Shown here: piece by piece, positions 21,518-28,847 of the stretch
Numbering within the stretch: the first letter of the stretch is position 1
Layout of the letters: each line of letters begins with the position of its first letter
NCBI RefSeq assembly: GCF_011369485.1
Contig: NZ_VXCA01000035.1
Location: forward strand, 178,364-242,363
Length of the DNA stretch: 64,000 nt
Direction of reading: 5' to 3'
DNA from: Pseudomonas atagonensis
Lineage (GTDB): Bacteria; Pseudomonadota; Gammaproteobacteria; Pseudomonadales; Pseudomonadaceae
Notes under the pieces: generated by a model
Told to the model about the DNA's origin: nothing
What the model saw: only the letters and a program-made list of their open reading frames with translations
Database searches by the model: none
Translations under genes and position numbers: made by a program

Positions 21518-23290
21518 ATGTGCGGATTAGCTGGCGAGTTACGTTTTGATCATCAACCTGCAGACCTTGCAGCCATTGAGCGAATCACCCATCACTTGGC
21601 CCCTCGCGGCCCTGACGCGTGGGGTTTCCATGCCCAAGGGCCGATTGCCCTGGGCCATCGTCGCCTGAAAATCATGGACCTGTCGGACGGCTCGGCGCAG
21701 CCGATGATCGACAGCCAGCTCGGCCTTTCACTGGCCTTCAACGGCGCGATCTATAACTTTCCGGAACTGCGCGCCGAACTCGAAGCGCTGGGTTATGCCT
21801 TCTATTCCGGCGGCGACACCGAAGTACTGCTCAAGGGTTATCACGCTTGGGGCGAGGCGCTGCTGCCGAAACTCAACGGCATGTTCGCCTTTGCCATTTG
21901 GGAGCGCGATGCCCAGCGTCTGTTCATCGCCCGTGACCGCCTCGGCGTGAAGCCGTTGTATCTGTCGCGCACCGGTCAGCGCCTGCGCTTCGCCTCGGCT
22001 TTGCCAGCGCTGCTCAAGGGCGGCGACATCAACCCGATTCTCGATCCGGTGGCGCTCAACCATTACCTCAACTTCCATGCCGTGGTGCCCGCGCCACGTA
22101 CGCTGCTGGCCGGCATCGAGAAACTGCCACCAGCGAGCTGGATGCGCGTCGAAGCCGACGGCACCACCGAACAGAAAACCTGGTGGACCCTGCCCTACGG
22201 CCCACACGATGACGAGAAAAATCTGACGCTGGAAGACTGGGTCGACCGCGTCCTCGACAGCACCCGCGAAGCCGTGGCGATCCGCCAACGGGCGGCGGTG
22301 GATGTCGGTGTGTTGCTGTCCGGCGGTGTCGATTCGAGCATGCTCGTCGGTCTGTTGCGCGAAGTCGGCGTGGAAAACCTGTCGACCTTTTCCATCGGTT
22401 TTCAGGATGCCGGCGGCGAACGCGGCGACGAGTTTCAGTACTCCGACCTGATCGCCAAACACTACGGCACCCAGCACCATCAACTGCGCATCGACGAGAA
22501 AGAGATCATCGAGCAACTGCCCGCCGCGTTCCGTGCGATGAGCGAGCCCATGGTCAGTCACGACTGCATCGCCTTCTATCTGTTGTCCCGCGAGGTGGCC
22601 AAACACTGCAAGGTCGTGCAGAGCGGCCAGGGTGCCGACGAGTTGTTCGCCGGTTATCACTGGTATCCGCAAGTCGATGGCGCGGCCGATCCTTATGCGG
22701 CGTATCGCCAAGCATTTTTTGACCGTAGTTACGACGACTATGCCGCGACCGTGCAACCGAAATGGCTGACCGCCAATGACGCTGCCGGCGACTTCGTGAA
22801 GGAACATTTCGCTCTGCCCGGCGCCGAGGCGGCGGTCGACAAAGCGTTGCGTCTGGACAGCACCGTGATGCTGGTGGACGACCCGGTCAAACGGGTCGAC
22901 AACATGACCATGGCCTGGGGCCTGGAGGCGCGTACGCCGTTTCTCGATTACCGCCTGGTCGAACTGTCGGCCCGGGTTCCCGGTCAGTTCAAGCTGCCGG
23001 ACGGCGGCAAGCAAGTGCTCAAAGAAGCGGCGCGCCGGGTCATTCCGAGTGAAGTGATCGACCGCAAAAAAGGCTATTTCCCCGTGCCCGGCCTCAAGCA
23101 TTTGCAGGGCGACACACTGAACTGGGTGCGCGAACTGCTGCTTGATCCGAGTCAGGATCGCGGCCTGTTCAACCCGGCCATGCTCGACAAACTGCTGACC
23201 GATCCGCAAGGCCAGTTGACGCCATTGCGCGGCTCGAAACTGTGGCAACTGGCAGCCCTGAATCTGTGGCTCAGTGAACAAGGAATCTGA
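21518..23290 (+). CDS. N-acetylglutaminylglutamine amidotransferase (NAGGN synthesis)
   Basis: A 590-residue asparagine-synthetase-B-like protein. Cys2 (MCGLAGE) is the glutaminase nucleophile of the N-terminal Ntn domain, and the C-terminal synthetase domain has the ATP-binding SGGVDS loop at 268-273. It lies 3 nt before a NAGGN synthetase, so it most probably amidates N-acetylglutaminylglutamine to NAGGN, an osmoprotectant dipeptide known in Pseudomonas and Sinorhizobium. The ATG at 21518 is fixed by the need for Cys2 and by AAGGA upstream; an upstream extension to 21482 is not used. Osmotic induction is expected from the pathway but no promoter is evident. Confidence 0.93.
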   Translation: MCGLAGELRFDHQPADLAAIERITHHLAPRGPDAWGFHAQGPIALGHRRLKIMDLSDGSAQPMIDSQLGLSLAFNGAIYNFPELRAELEALGYAFYSGGDTEVLLKGYHAWGEALLPKLNGMFAFAIWERDAQRLFIARDRLGVKPLYLSRTGQRLRFASALPALLKGGDINPILDPVALNHYLNFHAVVPAPRTLLAGIEKLPPASWMRVEADGTTEQKTWWTLPYGPHDDEKNLTLEDWVDRVLDSTREAVAIRQRAAVDVGVLLSGGVDSSMLVGLLREVGVENLSTFSIGFQDAGGERGDEFQYSDLIAKHYGTQHHQLRIDEKEIIEQLPAAFRAMSEPMVSHDCIAFYLLSREVAKHCKVVQSGQGADELFAGYHWYPQVDGAADPYAAYRQAFFDRSYDDYAATVQPKWLTANDAAGDFVKEHFALPGAEAAVDKALRLDSTVMLVDDPVKRVDNMTMAWGLEARTPFLDYRLVELSARVPGQFKLPDGGKQVLKEAARRVIPSEVIDRKKGYFPVPGLKHLQGDTLNWVRELLLDPSQDRGLFNPAMLDKLLTDPQGQLTPLRGSKLWQLAALNLWLSEQGI

Positions 23291-23293
23291 TCG

Positions 23294-25039
23294 ATGAAAC
23301 CCCACGCCACGGCTATCAGCCAACGCCTGCTGCGCGGTCAGACACCGTCGTACGAACGCTTGCAGGCGCGTCTGGCCGAAGACGGCAGTGAACTCGGTGC
23401 CGCGCCGATTGCGGTGCATTGCGGCTGGGGCCGATTGTTGATCGGCCACACCTTCCCCGACCCGGCGACGCTGGCGCAGGAACTGCTCAACGAACAGCCC
23501 GGCGAGCGCGACATCGCCCTCTACGTCGCAGCACCGCAGCAGATCCTCGGCCTAGAGCCGACGCAGTTGTTCCTCGACCCGTCCGACACGTTGCGCCTGT
23601 GGTTCAGCGATTACCGTCAGGCCACTCGGGTGTTTCGCGGCTTCCGCATTCGCCGTGCGCAGAGCGAGACGGATTGGCAAGCGATCAATCATTTGTATCA
23701 AGCGCGCGGCATGCTGCCGATCGATGCCTCGCTGCTGACCCCGCATCATCAGGGCGGCCCGGTGTACTGGCTGGCCGAAGACGAGGACAGCGGCGCGGTC
23801 ATCGGCAGCGTCATGGGCCTCAATCATCAGAAAGCCTTCAACGATCCGGAAAACGGCAGCAGTCTCTGGTGCCTAGCGGTTGACCCGCAATGCTCGCGCC
23901 CCGGCGTCGGCGAAGTGCTGGTGCGCCACCTGATCGAACACTTCATGAGTCGCGGCTTGAGCTACCTCGATCTGTCGGTGCTGCACGACAACCGTCAGGC
24001 GAAAAACCTCTACGCCAAACTCGGTTTTCGCAACCTTTCGACCTTCGCCATCAAGCGCAAGAACGGCATCAATCAGACGCTGTTTCTCGGGCCGGGGCCG
24101 GAGGCGCAGTTCAATCCGTATGCGCGGATCATTGTCGAGGAGGCTCATAGACGCGGGATCGACGTGCAAGTCGATGACGCCGATACCGGGCTGTTCACCC
24201 TCAGTCATGGCGGGCGCCGCGTGCGTTGCCGCGAGTCGTTGAGCGACCTGACCAGTGCGATCAGCATGAGTTTGTGTCAGGACAAAAGCCTCACGCACAA
24301 AGTGCTCAAGGCTGCCGGGCTGAACCTGCCGTCACAACAACTGGCGGGCAATGCCGACGACAATCTGGCCTTTCTCGATGAGCATCAACGGGTGGTGGTC
24401 AAACCGCTCGACGGTGAACAGGGGCAAGGCGTGGCGGTGGATTTGCAGAACATCGAAGAAGTGCAGCAGGCCATCGAAACCGCCAGGCAGTTCGACAGCC
24501 GCGTGCTGCTGGAAAGCTTCCACGAAGGCCTCGACCTGCGGATTCTGGTGATCGGTTTTGAAGTGGTGGCGGCAGCGATTCGACGCCCGGCGGAGGTGGT
24601 CGGTGACGGTCAGCATTCGATCGGTGCGTTGATCGAAGCGCAGAGTCGCCGGCGGCAAGCGGCGACGGGCGGTGAGAGCAAGATTCCCCGGGATCACGAA
24701 ACCGAACGCACGCTGCAAGCGGCCGGTTACGACTACAACAGCGTGCTGCCGGCGGGCGAACATCTGTTCGTCCGGCGAACGGCCAATCTGCACACCGGCG
24801 GCACGCTGGAAGATGTCACGGCGATCCTGCATCCGACGCTGGTCGATGCTGCCGTACGCGCGGCGCGGGCGCTGGACATTCCCATGGTCGGCCTCGATCT
24901 GATGGTGCCGGCGGCGGATCAGCCGGAATACGTCTTTATCGAAGCCAATGAACGTGCGGGCCTGGCCAATCACGAACCGCAGCCGACGGCTGAGCGCTTT
25001 GTCGATTTGTTGTTTCCGCACAGTTTGCCGGCCGTCTGA
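23294..25039 (+). CDS. N-acetylglutaminylglutamine synthetase (GNAT/ATP-grasp fusion)
   Basis: A 581-residue two-domain enzyme. Residues about 110-270 form a GNAT acetyltransferase (RIRRAQSETDWQAINHLY, then CSRPGVGEVLVRHL for acetyl-CoA binding). Residues about 310-575 form a RimK/cyanophycin-type ATP-grasp ligase (VVVKPLDGEQGQGVAVDL, then VFIEANERAG). It would acetylate glutamine and join a second glutamine; the upstream gene then amidates the dipeptide. It starts 3 nt after the amidotransferase stop, clearly the same operon. Confidence 0.93.
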   Translation: MKPHATAISQRLLRGQTPSYERLQARLAEDGSELGAAPIAVHCGWGRLLIGHTFPDPATLAQELLNEQPGERDIALYVAAPQQILGLEPTQLFLDPSDTLRLWFSDYRQATRVFRGFRIRRAQSETDWQAINHLYQARGMLPIDASLLTPHHQGGPVYWLAEDEDSGAVIGSVMGLNHQKAFNDPENGSSLWCLAVDPQCSRPGVGEVLVRHLIEHFMSRGLSYLDLSVLHDNRQAKNLYAKLGFRNLSTFAIKRKNGINQTLFLGPGPEAQFNPYARIIVEEAHRRGIDVQVDDADTGLFTLSHGGRRVRCRESLSDLTSAISMSLCQDKSLTHKVLKAAGLNLPSQQLAGNADDNLAFLDEHQRVVVKPLDGEQGQGVAVDLQNIEEVQQAIETARQFDSRVLLESFHEGLDLRILVIGFEVVAAAIRRPAEVVGDGQHSIGALIEAQSRRRQAATGGESKIPRDHETERTLQAAGYDYNSVLPAGEHLFVRRTANLHTGGTLEDVTAILHPTLVDAAVRAARALDIPMVGLDLMVPAADQPEYVFIEANERAGLANHEPQPTAERFVDLLFPHSLPAV

Positions 25040-25048
25040 ACATTTCCT

Positions 25049-25153
25049 GATCGTTCCCGTGTTTTGCATGGGAACGCCTCACCGGACGCTCAGCGTCCAC
25101 TTGGGCCGCAGAGCGTCCCGGGCTGTATTCCCACGCAGAGCGTGGGAACGATC
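25049..25153. repeat. Intergenic inverted repeat (CGTTCCC/GGGAACG family)
   Basis: GATCGTTCCC at 25049-25058 mirrors GGGAACGATC at 25144-25153, with nested hairpins such as GGACGCTCAGCGTCC. It is a different family from the GCGAGC REPINs. It sits between the NAGGN synthetase and the M42 peptidase inside the presumed operon, where it may partly uncouple their expression or protect the upstream mRNA. Confidence 0.82.
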
Positions 25154-25178
25154 AGTGCTCAACCCATCAGGAGTTTCC

Positions 25179-26369
25179 ATGACCACGAACATTCCCGAAC
25201 CGGATCTCAACTACCTGCAAAAAGTCTTGCTGGAAATGCTCGCCATTCCCAGCCCCACCGGGTTCACCGACACCATCGTGCGGTACGTTGCCGAACGTCT
25301 GGAAGAGCTTGGCATCCCCTTCGAAATGACCCGGCGCGGCACCATTCGCGCCACACTCAAAGGCAAGAAAAACAGCCCCGACCGCGCAGTGTCGGCGCAC
25401 CTGGACACCATCGGCGCAGCGGTGCGTGCGATCAAGGACAACGGTCGCCTGACCCTCGCGCCGGTCGGCTGCTGGTCGAGCCGGTTCGCCGAGGGCAGCC
25501 GCGTCAGTCTGTTCACCGACAATGGCGTGATTCGCGGCAGTGTGTTGCCGCTGATGGCTTCCGGTCATGCCTTTAACACCGCAGTGGATGAGATGCCGAT
25601 CAGTTGGGATCATGTCGAACTGCGCCTCGACGCCTACTGTGCGACCAAGGCCGATTGCGATTCGCTGGGCATCAGCATCGGCGACGTGGTGGCGTTTGAT
25701 CCGCTGCCGGAGTTCACCGAAAGCGGCCACATCAGCGCGCGCCATCTCGACGACAAGGCAGGGGTGGCTGCGCTGCTCGCCGCGCTTAAAGCCATCGTCG
25801 ACAGCGGCCAGGAACTGATGATCGACTGCCATCCGCTGTTCACCATCACCGAAGAAACCGGCAGCGGTGCCGCGGCGGCGTTGCCGTGGGACGTCAGTGA
25901 ATTTGTCGGCATCGACATCGCCCCGGTCGCGCCGGGCCAGCACTCCAGCGAGCATGCAGTGAGCGTGGCGATGCAGGATTCCGGCGGGCCTTATGACTAT
26001 CACCTGTCGCGACATTTGTTGCGTCTGGCCGGCGAAAACGAACTGCCGGTGCGTCGTGATCTGTTCCGCTACTACTTCAGTGATGCGCACTCGGCGGTGA
26101 CCGCCGGCCACGACATTCGTACTGCCCTGCTCGCTTTCGGCTGCGACGCGACCCACGGCTATGAGCGCACGCACATCGACAGTCTGGCAGCGCTCAGTCG
26201 CTTGCTCGGCGCTTACATTCTGAGCCCGCCGGTGTTCGCCAGCGATGCGGCGCCGGCGAATGCATCGCTGGATCGCTTCAGTCATCAGATCGAACATGAC
26301 ACGCAGATGGAAAGCGATACGCGGGTGCCGTCGGTGGACAGTCTGGTAGGGCAGCGGTCGGACAGTTAA
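25179..26369 (+). CDS. M42-family metallopeptidase of the NAGGN system
   Basis: A 396-residue M42 (glutamyl aminopeptidase/endoglucanase-like) dinuclear metallopeptidase. Metal-binding motifs visible are SAHLDTIG (about residue 70), HLDDKAGVAA, the catalytic pair EETGSG, GIDIAPVAPGQ and a late C-terminal His in THGYERTHID. Position directly after the NAGGN genes matches the peptidase often linked to this pathway, with a likely role in breaking down the dipeptide when osmotic stress ends (inference). The ATG at 25179 has AGGAG upstream; the frame extends 5' through the repeat and is not used. The C-terminal 40 residues look poorly structured. Confidence 0.9.
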   Translation: MTTNIPEPDLNYLQKVLLEMLAIPSPTGFTDTIVRYVAERLEELGIPFEMTRRGTIRATLKGKKNSPDRAVSAHLDTIGAAVRAIKDNGRLTLAPVGCWSSRFAEGSRVSLFTDNGVIRGSVLPLMASGHAFNTAVDEMPISWDHVELRLDAYCATKADCDSLGISIGDVVAFDPLPEFTESGHISARHLDDKAGVAALLAALKAIVDSGQELMIDCHPLFTITEETGSGAAAALPWDVSEFVGIDIAPVAPGQHSSEHAVSVAMQDSGGPYDYHLSRHLLRLAGENELPVRRDLFRYYFSDAHSAVTAGHDIRTALLAFGCDATHGYERTHIDSLAALSRLLGAYILSPPVFASDAAPANASLDRFSHQIEHDTQMESDTRVPSVDSLVGQRSDS

Positions 26370-26394
26370 AACTTTGCCGTCGGCAATGCCGCCT

Positions 26395-26460
26395 ACGCGA
26401 GCAAGCCCGCTCCAAAAGCAGGAATGCATTTCCCCTGTGGGAGCGGGCTTCCTCGTGAAG
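26395..26460. repeat. Degenerate REPIN
   Basis: ACGCGAGCAAGCCCGCTCC (26395-26413) faces TGTGGGAGCGGGCTTCCTCG (26436-26455). The right arm has substitutions (TTCCTCGTGAAG instead of TTGCTCGCGAAG) and the internal spacer is short, suggesting decay. It follows the M42 peptidase. Confidence 0.8.
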
Positions 26461-26541
26461 AGGCCGGCACAGGTATTACAAAAACTGGCAGCCCGACATC
26501 AATCGCCGTAGCATCCCGACATTGATTTAGCCGAGGTGCCC

Positions 26542-26769
26542 ATGCTCATTCCTTACGACGCGCTTGAAGTCGACACCCTCACCCGCCTGATCGAAGACTT
26601 CGTCACCCGTGACGGCACCGACAACGGTGACGACACGCCGCTGGAAACCCGCGTGCTGCGCGTGCGCCAGGCGCTGACCAAAGGTCAGGCGCTGATCGTC
26701 TTCGACCCGGAAAGCGAGCAATGTCAGTTGATGCTCAAGCATGACGTGCCCAAGCATCTGTTCGACTGA
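26542..26769 (+). CDS. YheU-family protein (UPF0270)
   Basis: A 75-residue protein beginning MLIPYDALEVDTLTRLIEDF and ending with a CQLMLKHDVPKHLFD-type tail, a good match in length and layout to the YheU/UPF0270 family. No function is established. ATG at 26542 is chosen because GAGG lies 6 nt upstream; an in-frame GTG at 26536 overlaps that site. It converges on the csrA-type gene 5 nt away. Confidence 0.88.
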   Translation: MLIPYDALEVDTLTRLIEDFVTRDGTDNGDDTPLETRVLRVRQALTKGQALIVFDPESEQCQLMLKHDVPKHLFD

Positions 26770-26774
26770 TCCGC

Positions 26775-26960
26775 TCAACGCCCCTTGCCGTTCGCCTGTT
26801 TGCGCTGGATGCGCTCATAGACTTCGGCACGGTGCACGTTGACCTGCTGCGGCGCATCGACGCCAAAACGCACGCTCGAGCCGTTGACCGACAATACGCG
26901 CACAGTGATCTCGTCACCAATGGATATCTGCTCTCCGACAACTCGGCTGAGTACTAACAT
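26775..26960 (-). CDS. CsrA/RsmA-family RNA-binding regulator, RsmI-like paralogue
   Basis: A 61-residue CsrA-fold protein, a dimer that binds GGA motifs in mRNA leaders to control translation. Core residues are present: MLVLSR at the N-terminus, GVDAP near residue 38, VHRAEVYERIQRK for the C-terminal helix. It differs from the canonical Pseudomonas RsmA start (MLILTRR) and looks closest to the paralogue called RsmI (from memory, not searched). It is monocistronic and convergent with YheU. Confidence 0.92.
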   Translation of the reverse strand: MLVLSRVVGEQISIGDEITVRVLSVNGSSVRFGVDAPQQVNVHRAEVYERIQRKQANGKGR

Positions 26961-27107
26961 GGGGGTCGTCCTTCAGGGTTAGCCAGCCCTGAAGATGCGT
27001 GGCCCGCGCCTCTTACACAATGCGCCGGCGGCAATTCAGTCTTGCCCTACACACTTGTGCGCAACGCCCGTCAGACGCTTCCTGCAAACAAGGCAAAAAG
27101 CCGCAAT

Positions 27108-27440
27108 TCAGGCAGCGGAAAACCGCGGCCCGAACAGAATCACGGTCGCGCCAATCACGCACAACGCCACGCCGATCCAGTCCGAACTCAACGGGCGAAT
27201 GCGCTCGACAACCGCCAGCCAGCCAATGGACGCAATGATGTAAATGCCGCCGTAGGCCGCATAGGCGCGCCCGGCGTAGGTCGCTTCGACCCGGGTCAGC
27301 AGCAGCGCGAACAGGGTCAGACTGAGCAGTGCGGGAATCACCCACAGCGCACTTTTGCCCTGACGCAGCCACATCCAGAAAGCGAAGCAGCCGGCGATTT
27401 CAAACAGCGCCGCGAGGAAGAACCACAAGTAATTGAGCAT
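27108..27440 (-). CDS. YnfA-family inner-membrane protein (UPF0060)
   Basis: A 110-residue protein with four predicted transmembrane helices: LWFFLAALFEIAGCFAFWMW, ALWVIPALLSLTLFALLL, YAAYGGIYIIASIGWLAVV and the last near IGVALCVIGATVILFGP. The pattern GRAYAAYGGIYI is typical of YnfA. Members are small-multidrug-resistance-like, and efflux has been suggested. It is a single gene between rsmI-like csrA and an SDR. Confidence 0.9.
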   Translation of the reverse strand: MLNYLWFFLAALFEIAGCFAFWMWLRQGKSALWVIPALLSLTLFALLLTRVEATYAGRAYAAYGGIYIIASIGWLAVVERIRPLSSDWIGVALCVIGATVILFGPRFSAA

Positions 27441-27503
27441 GTACGCGTCTCGTCAGGATGACCATGGCGGCCACCCTAACGACGCAGCGGGCAACGGGCA
27501 AGG

Positions 27504-28319
27504 TCAGCCGTTGTTCTGTTTGGCCTTGGCGCGCATTTTCTCGGCCATGGCGGTCATTTCGTTGTAGAGCAATTGCGGGTTTTTCTGCTTGATCGCCCAG
27601 GCCATGCGCCCTTGTTCGTGAGGCAGGATCATGAACTCACCGGCAGCCACCTGCTGATAGATGTAGTCGGCAATGTCCGCAGCGGTGATCGGCGAACTTT
27701 CCAGTAACTTGCCGACCTGAGCCTTCATCGCCGGGGTCGGGCCACGGAAAGAGTCGAGTAAATTGGTCTGGAAGAACGACGGGCACACCACATGCACGCC
27801 GACTTCCTGTTGCGCCAGTTCGATCAACAGGCTTTCCGACAGGGCCACTACACCAGCCTTGGCCACGTTGTAGTTGCTCATCGCCGGGCCTTGCATCAAC
27901 GCTGCCATCGAGGCGATGTTGATGATCTTGCCTTTGCTTTGCTCGAGCAGTGGCAGGAACGCTTTGCAGCCCTTGACCACGCCCATCAGGTTGATCGCGA
28001 TCTGCCAGTCCCAGTCTTCCAGCGACAATTCGCTGAAAAACCCGCCGGAAGCGACGCCGGCATTGTTGACGATGATGTCGATGCCGCCGAAGTTCTGTTC
28101 GCAGGCTTGGGCAAACGCGGTGAGCTGGCTGTAATCGCGTACATCGCAACGCTGGATGAAACCGTCACCGCCGGCCTCGCGAACCAGTTTCAGGGTTTCT
28201 TGCAGACCGGGTTCGCTGACATCCGACAAGGCCAGTCGCCAGCCTTCGCGCGCCCAGCGCAGCGCGATTTCGCGACCCAGGCCCGAGCCTGCACCAGTGA
28301 TCATCATGCGATTTTGCAT
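27504..28319 (-). CDS. Short-chain dehydrogenase/reductase
   Basis: A 271-residue classical SDR. It has the nucleotide-binding TGAGSGLGREIA at residue 8, NNAGVASGG, catalytic Ser in NIASMAAL and YNVAKAG with the active Tyr-x-x-x-Lys. An unusual basic C-terminal tail (MAEKMRAKAKQNNG) follows the fold. The substrate is unknown. ATG at 28319 begins MQNRMMITGAG; the longer frame to 28415 lacks a plausible ribosome site. It has no obvious partner genes. Confidence 0.88.
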   Translation of the reverse strand: MQNRMMITGAGSGLGREIALRWAREGWRLALSDVSEPGLQETLKLVREAGGDGFIQRCDVRDYSQLTAFAQACEQNFGGIDIIVNNAGVASGGFFSELSLEDWDWQIAINLMGVVKGCKAFLPLLEQSKGKIINIASMAALMQGPAMSNYNVAKAGVVALSESLLIELAQQEVGVHVVCPSFFQTNLLDSFRGPTPAMKAQVGKLLESSPITAADIADYIYQQVAAGEFMILPHEQGRMAWAIKQKNPQLLYNEMTAMAEKMRAKAKQNNG

Positions 28320-28626
28320 AGCGGACAGCCTTGTTGTTCTGGGGAAGATGCCCGCAGTGTAGCGAAGGATCCGTGGCGACCCACGCTCCATCAGATTGCT
28401 GAATGGCAGGGGCAAACCGTGGCGCGTTGGATTGTGTGACGGGCACTAAGTTCTCAACTTGGATGGCGGAAAAAGGAAATAAGCCAACGATCCAAATACA
28501 TTAAAAAAACATTGAATTTTCTTTCATTCGCACCGGTCGGAATTTATAAGCCGTCTGGAATTACTTAGTCTCCAGTCGCCCCTTGAACACCAAGACTTCT
28601 CGAACATAATCAACAAGGAAATCGAC

Positions 28627-28779
28627 ATGGGCACAATTCTTATCATTATCCTGATCCTGTTGCTGATCGGTGGTCTGCCGGTCTTCCCGCACTCCAGAAG
28701 TTGGGGTTACGGTCCTTCGGGCATTATCGGCGTGGTGTTGGTCGTGCTGTTGGTGCTGTTGTTACTCGGTCGGATATAA
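28627..28779 (+). CDS. Tiny DUF3309-type membrane protein
   Basis: A 50-residue protein consisting of two hydrophobic segments (MGTILIIILILLLIGGLPVF and GIIGVVLVVLLVLLLLGRI) around a short SRSWGYGPSG turn, the layout of DUF3309. AAGGAAA lies upstream of the ATG and a bidirectional terminator follows 13 nt after the stop. The AT-rich 300-bp leader (28320-28626) is unusual for this genome and shows no second gene. Function is unknown; stress-related expression is likely for such peptides but not visible here. Confidence 0.82.
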   Translation: MGTILIIILILLLIGGLPVFPHSRSWGYGPSGIIGVVLVVLLVLLLLGRI

Positions 28780-28791
28780 AGATTCAGGCAT

Positions 28792-28824
28792 AAAAAAAGA
28801 GGCCCTTTTCAGGGCCTCTTTTTA
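28792..28824. terminator. Bidirectional intrinsic terminator
   Basis: AAAAAGAGGCCC-N6-GGGCCTCTTTTT (28794-28823) gives a 12-bp stem with T-runs on both strands. It ends the DUF3309 gene on the plus strand and the LTA-synthase-like gene on the minus strand. Confidence 0.92.
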
Positions 28825-28847
28825 TTGCGCGGATTTTAGTCTGACGA

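Noticed and set aside
21728..23449. 573-codon open frame antisense to the NAGGN amidotransferase
   Set aside because: Shadow frame caused by high GC at third positions; no ribosome site, His/Gln/Arg/Val-rich composition, and a well-supported gene on the other strand.
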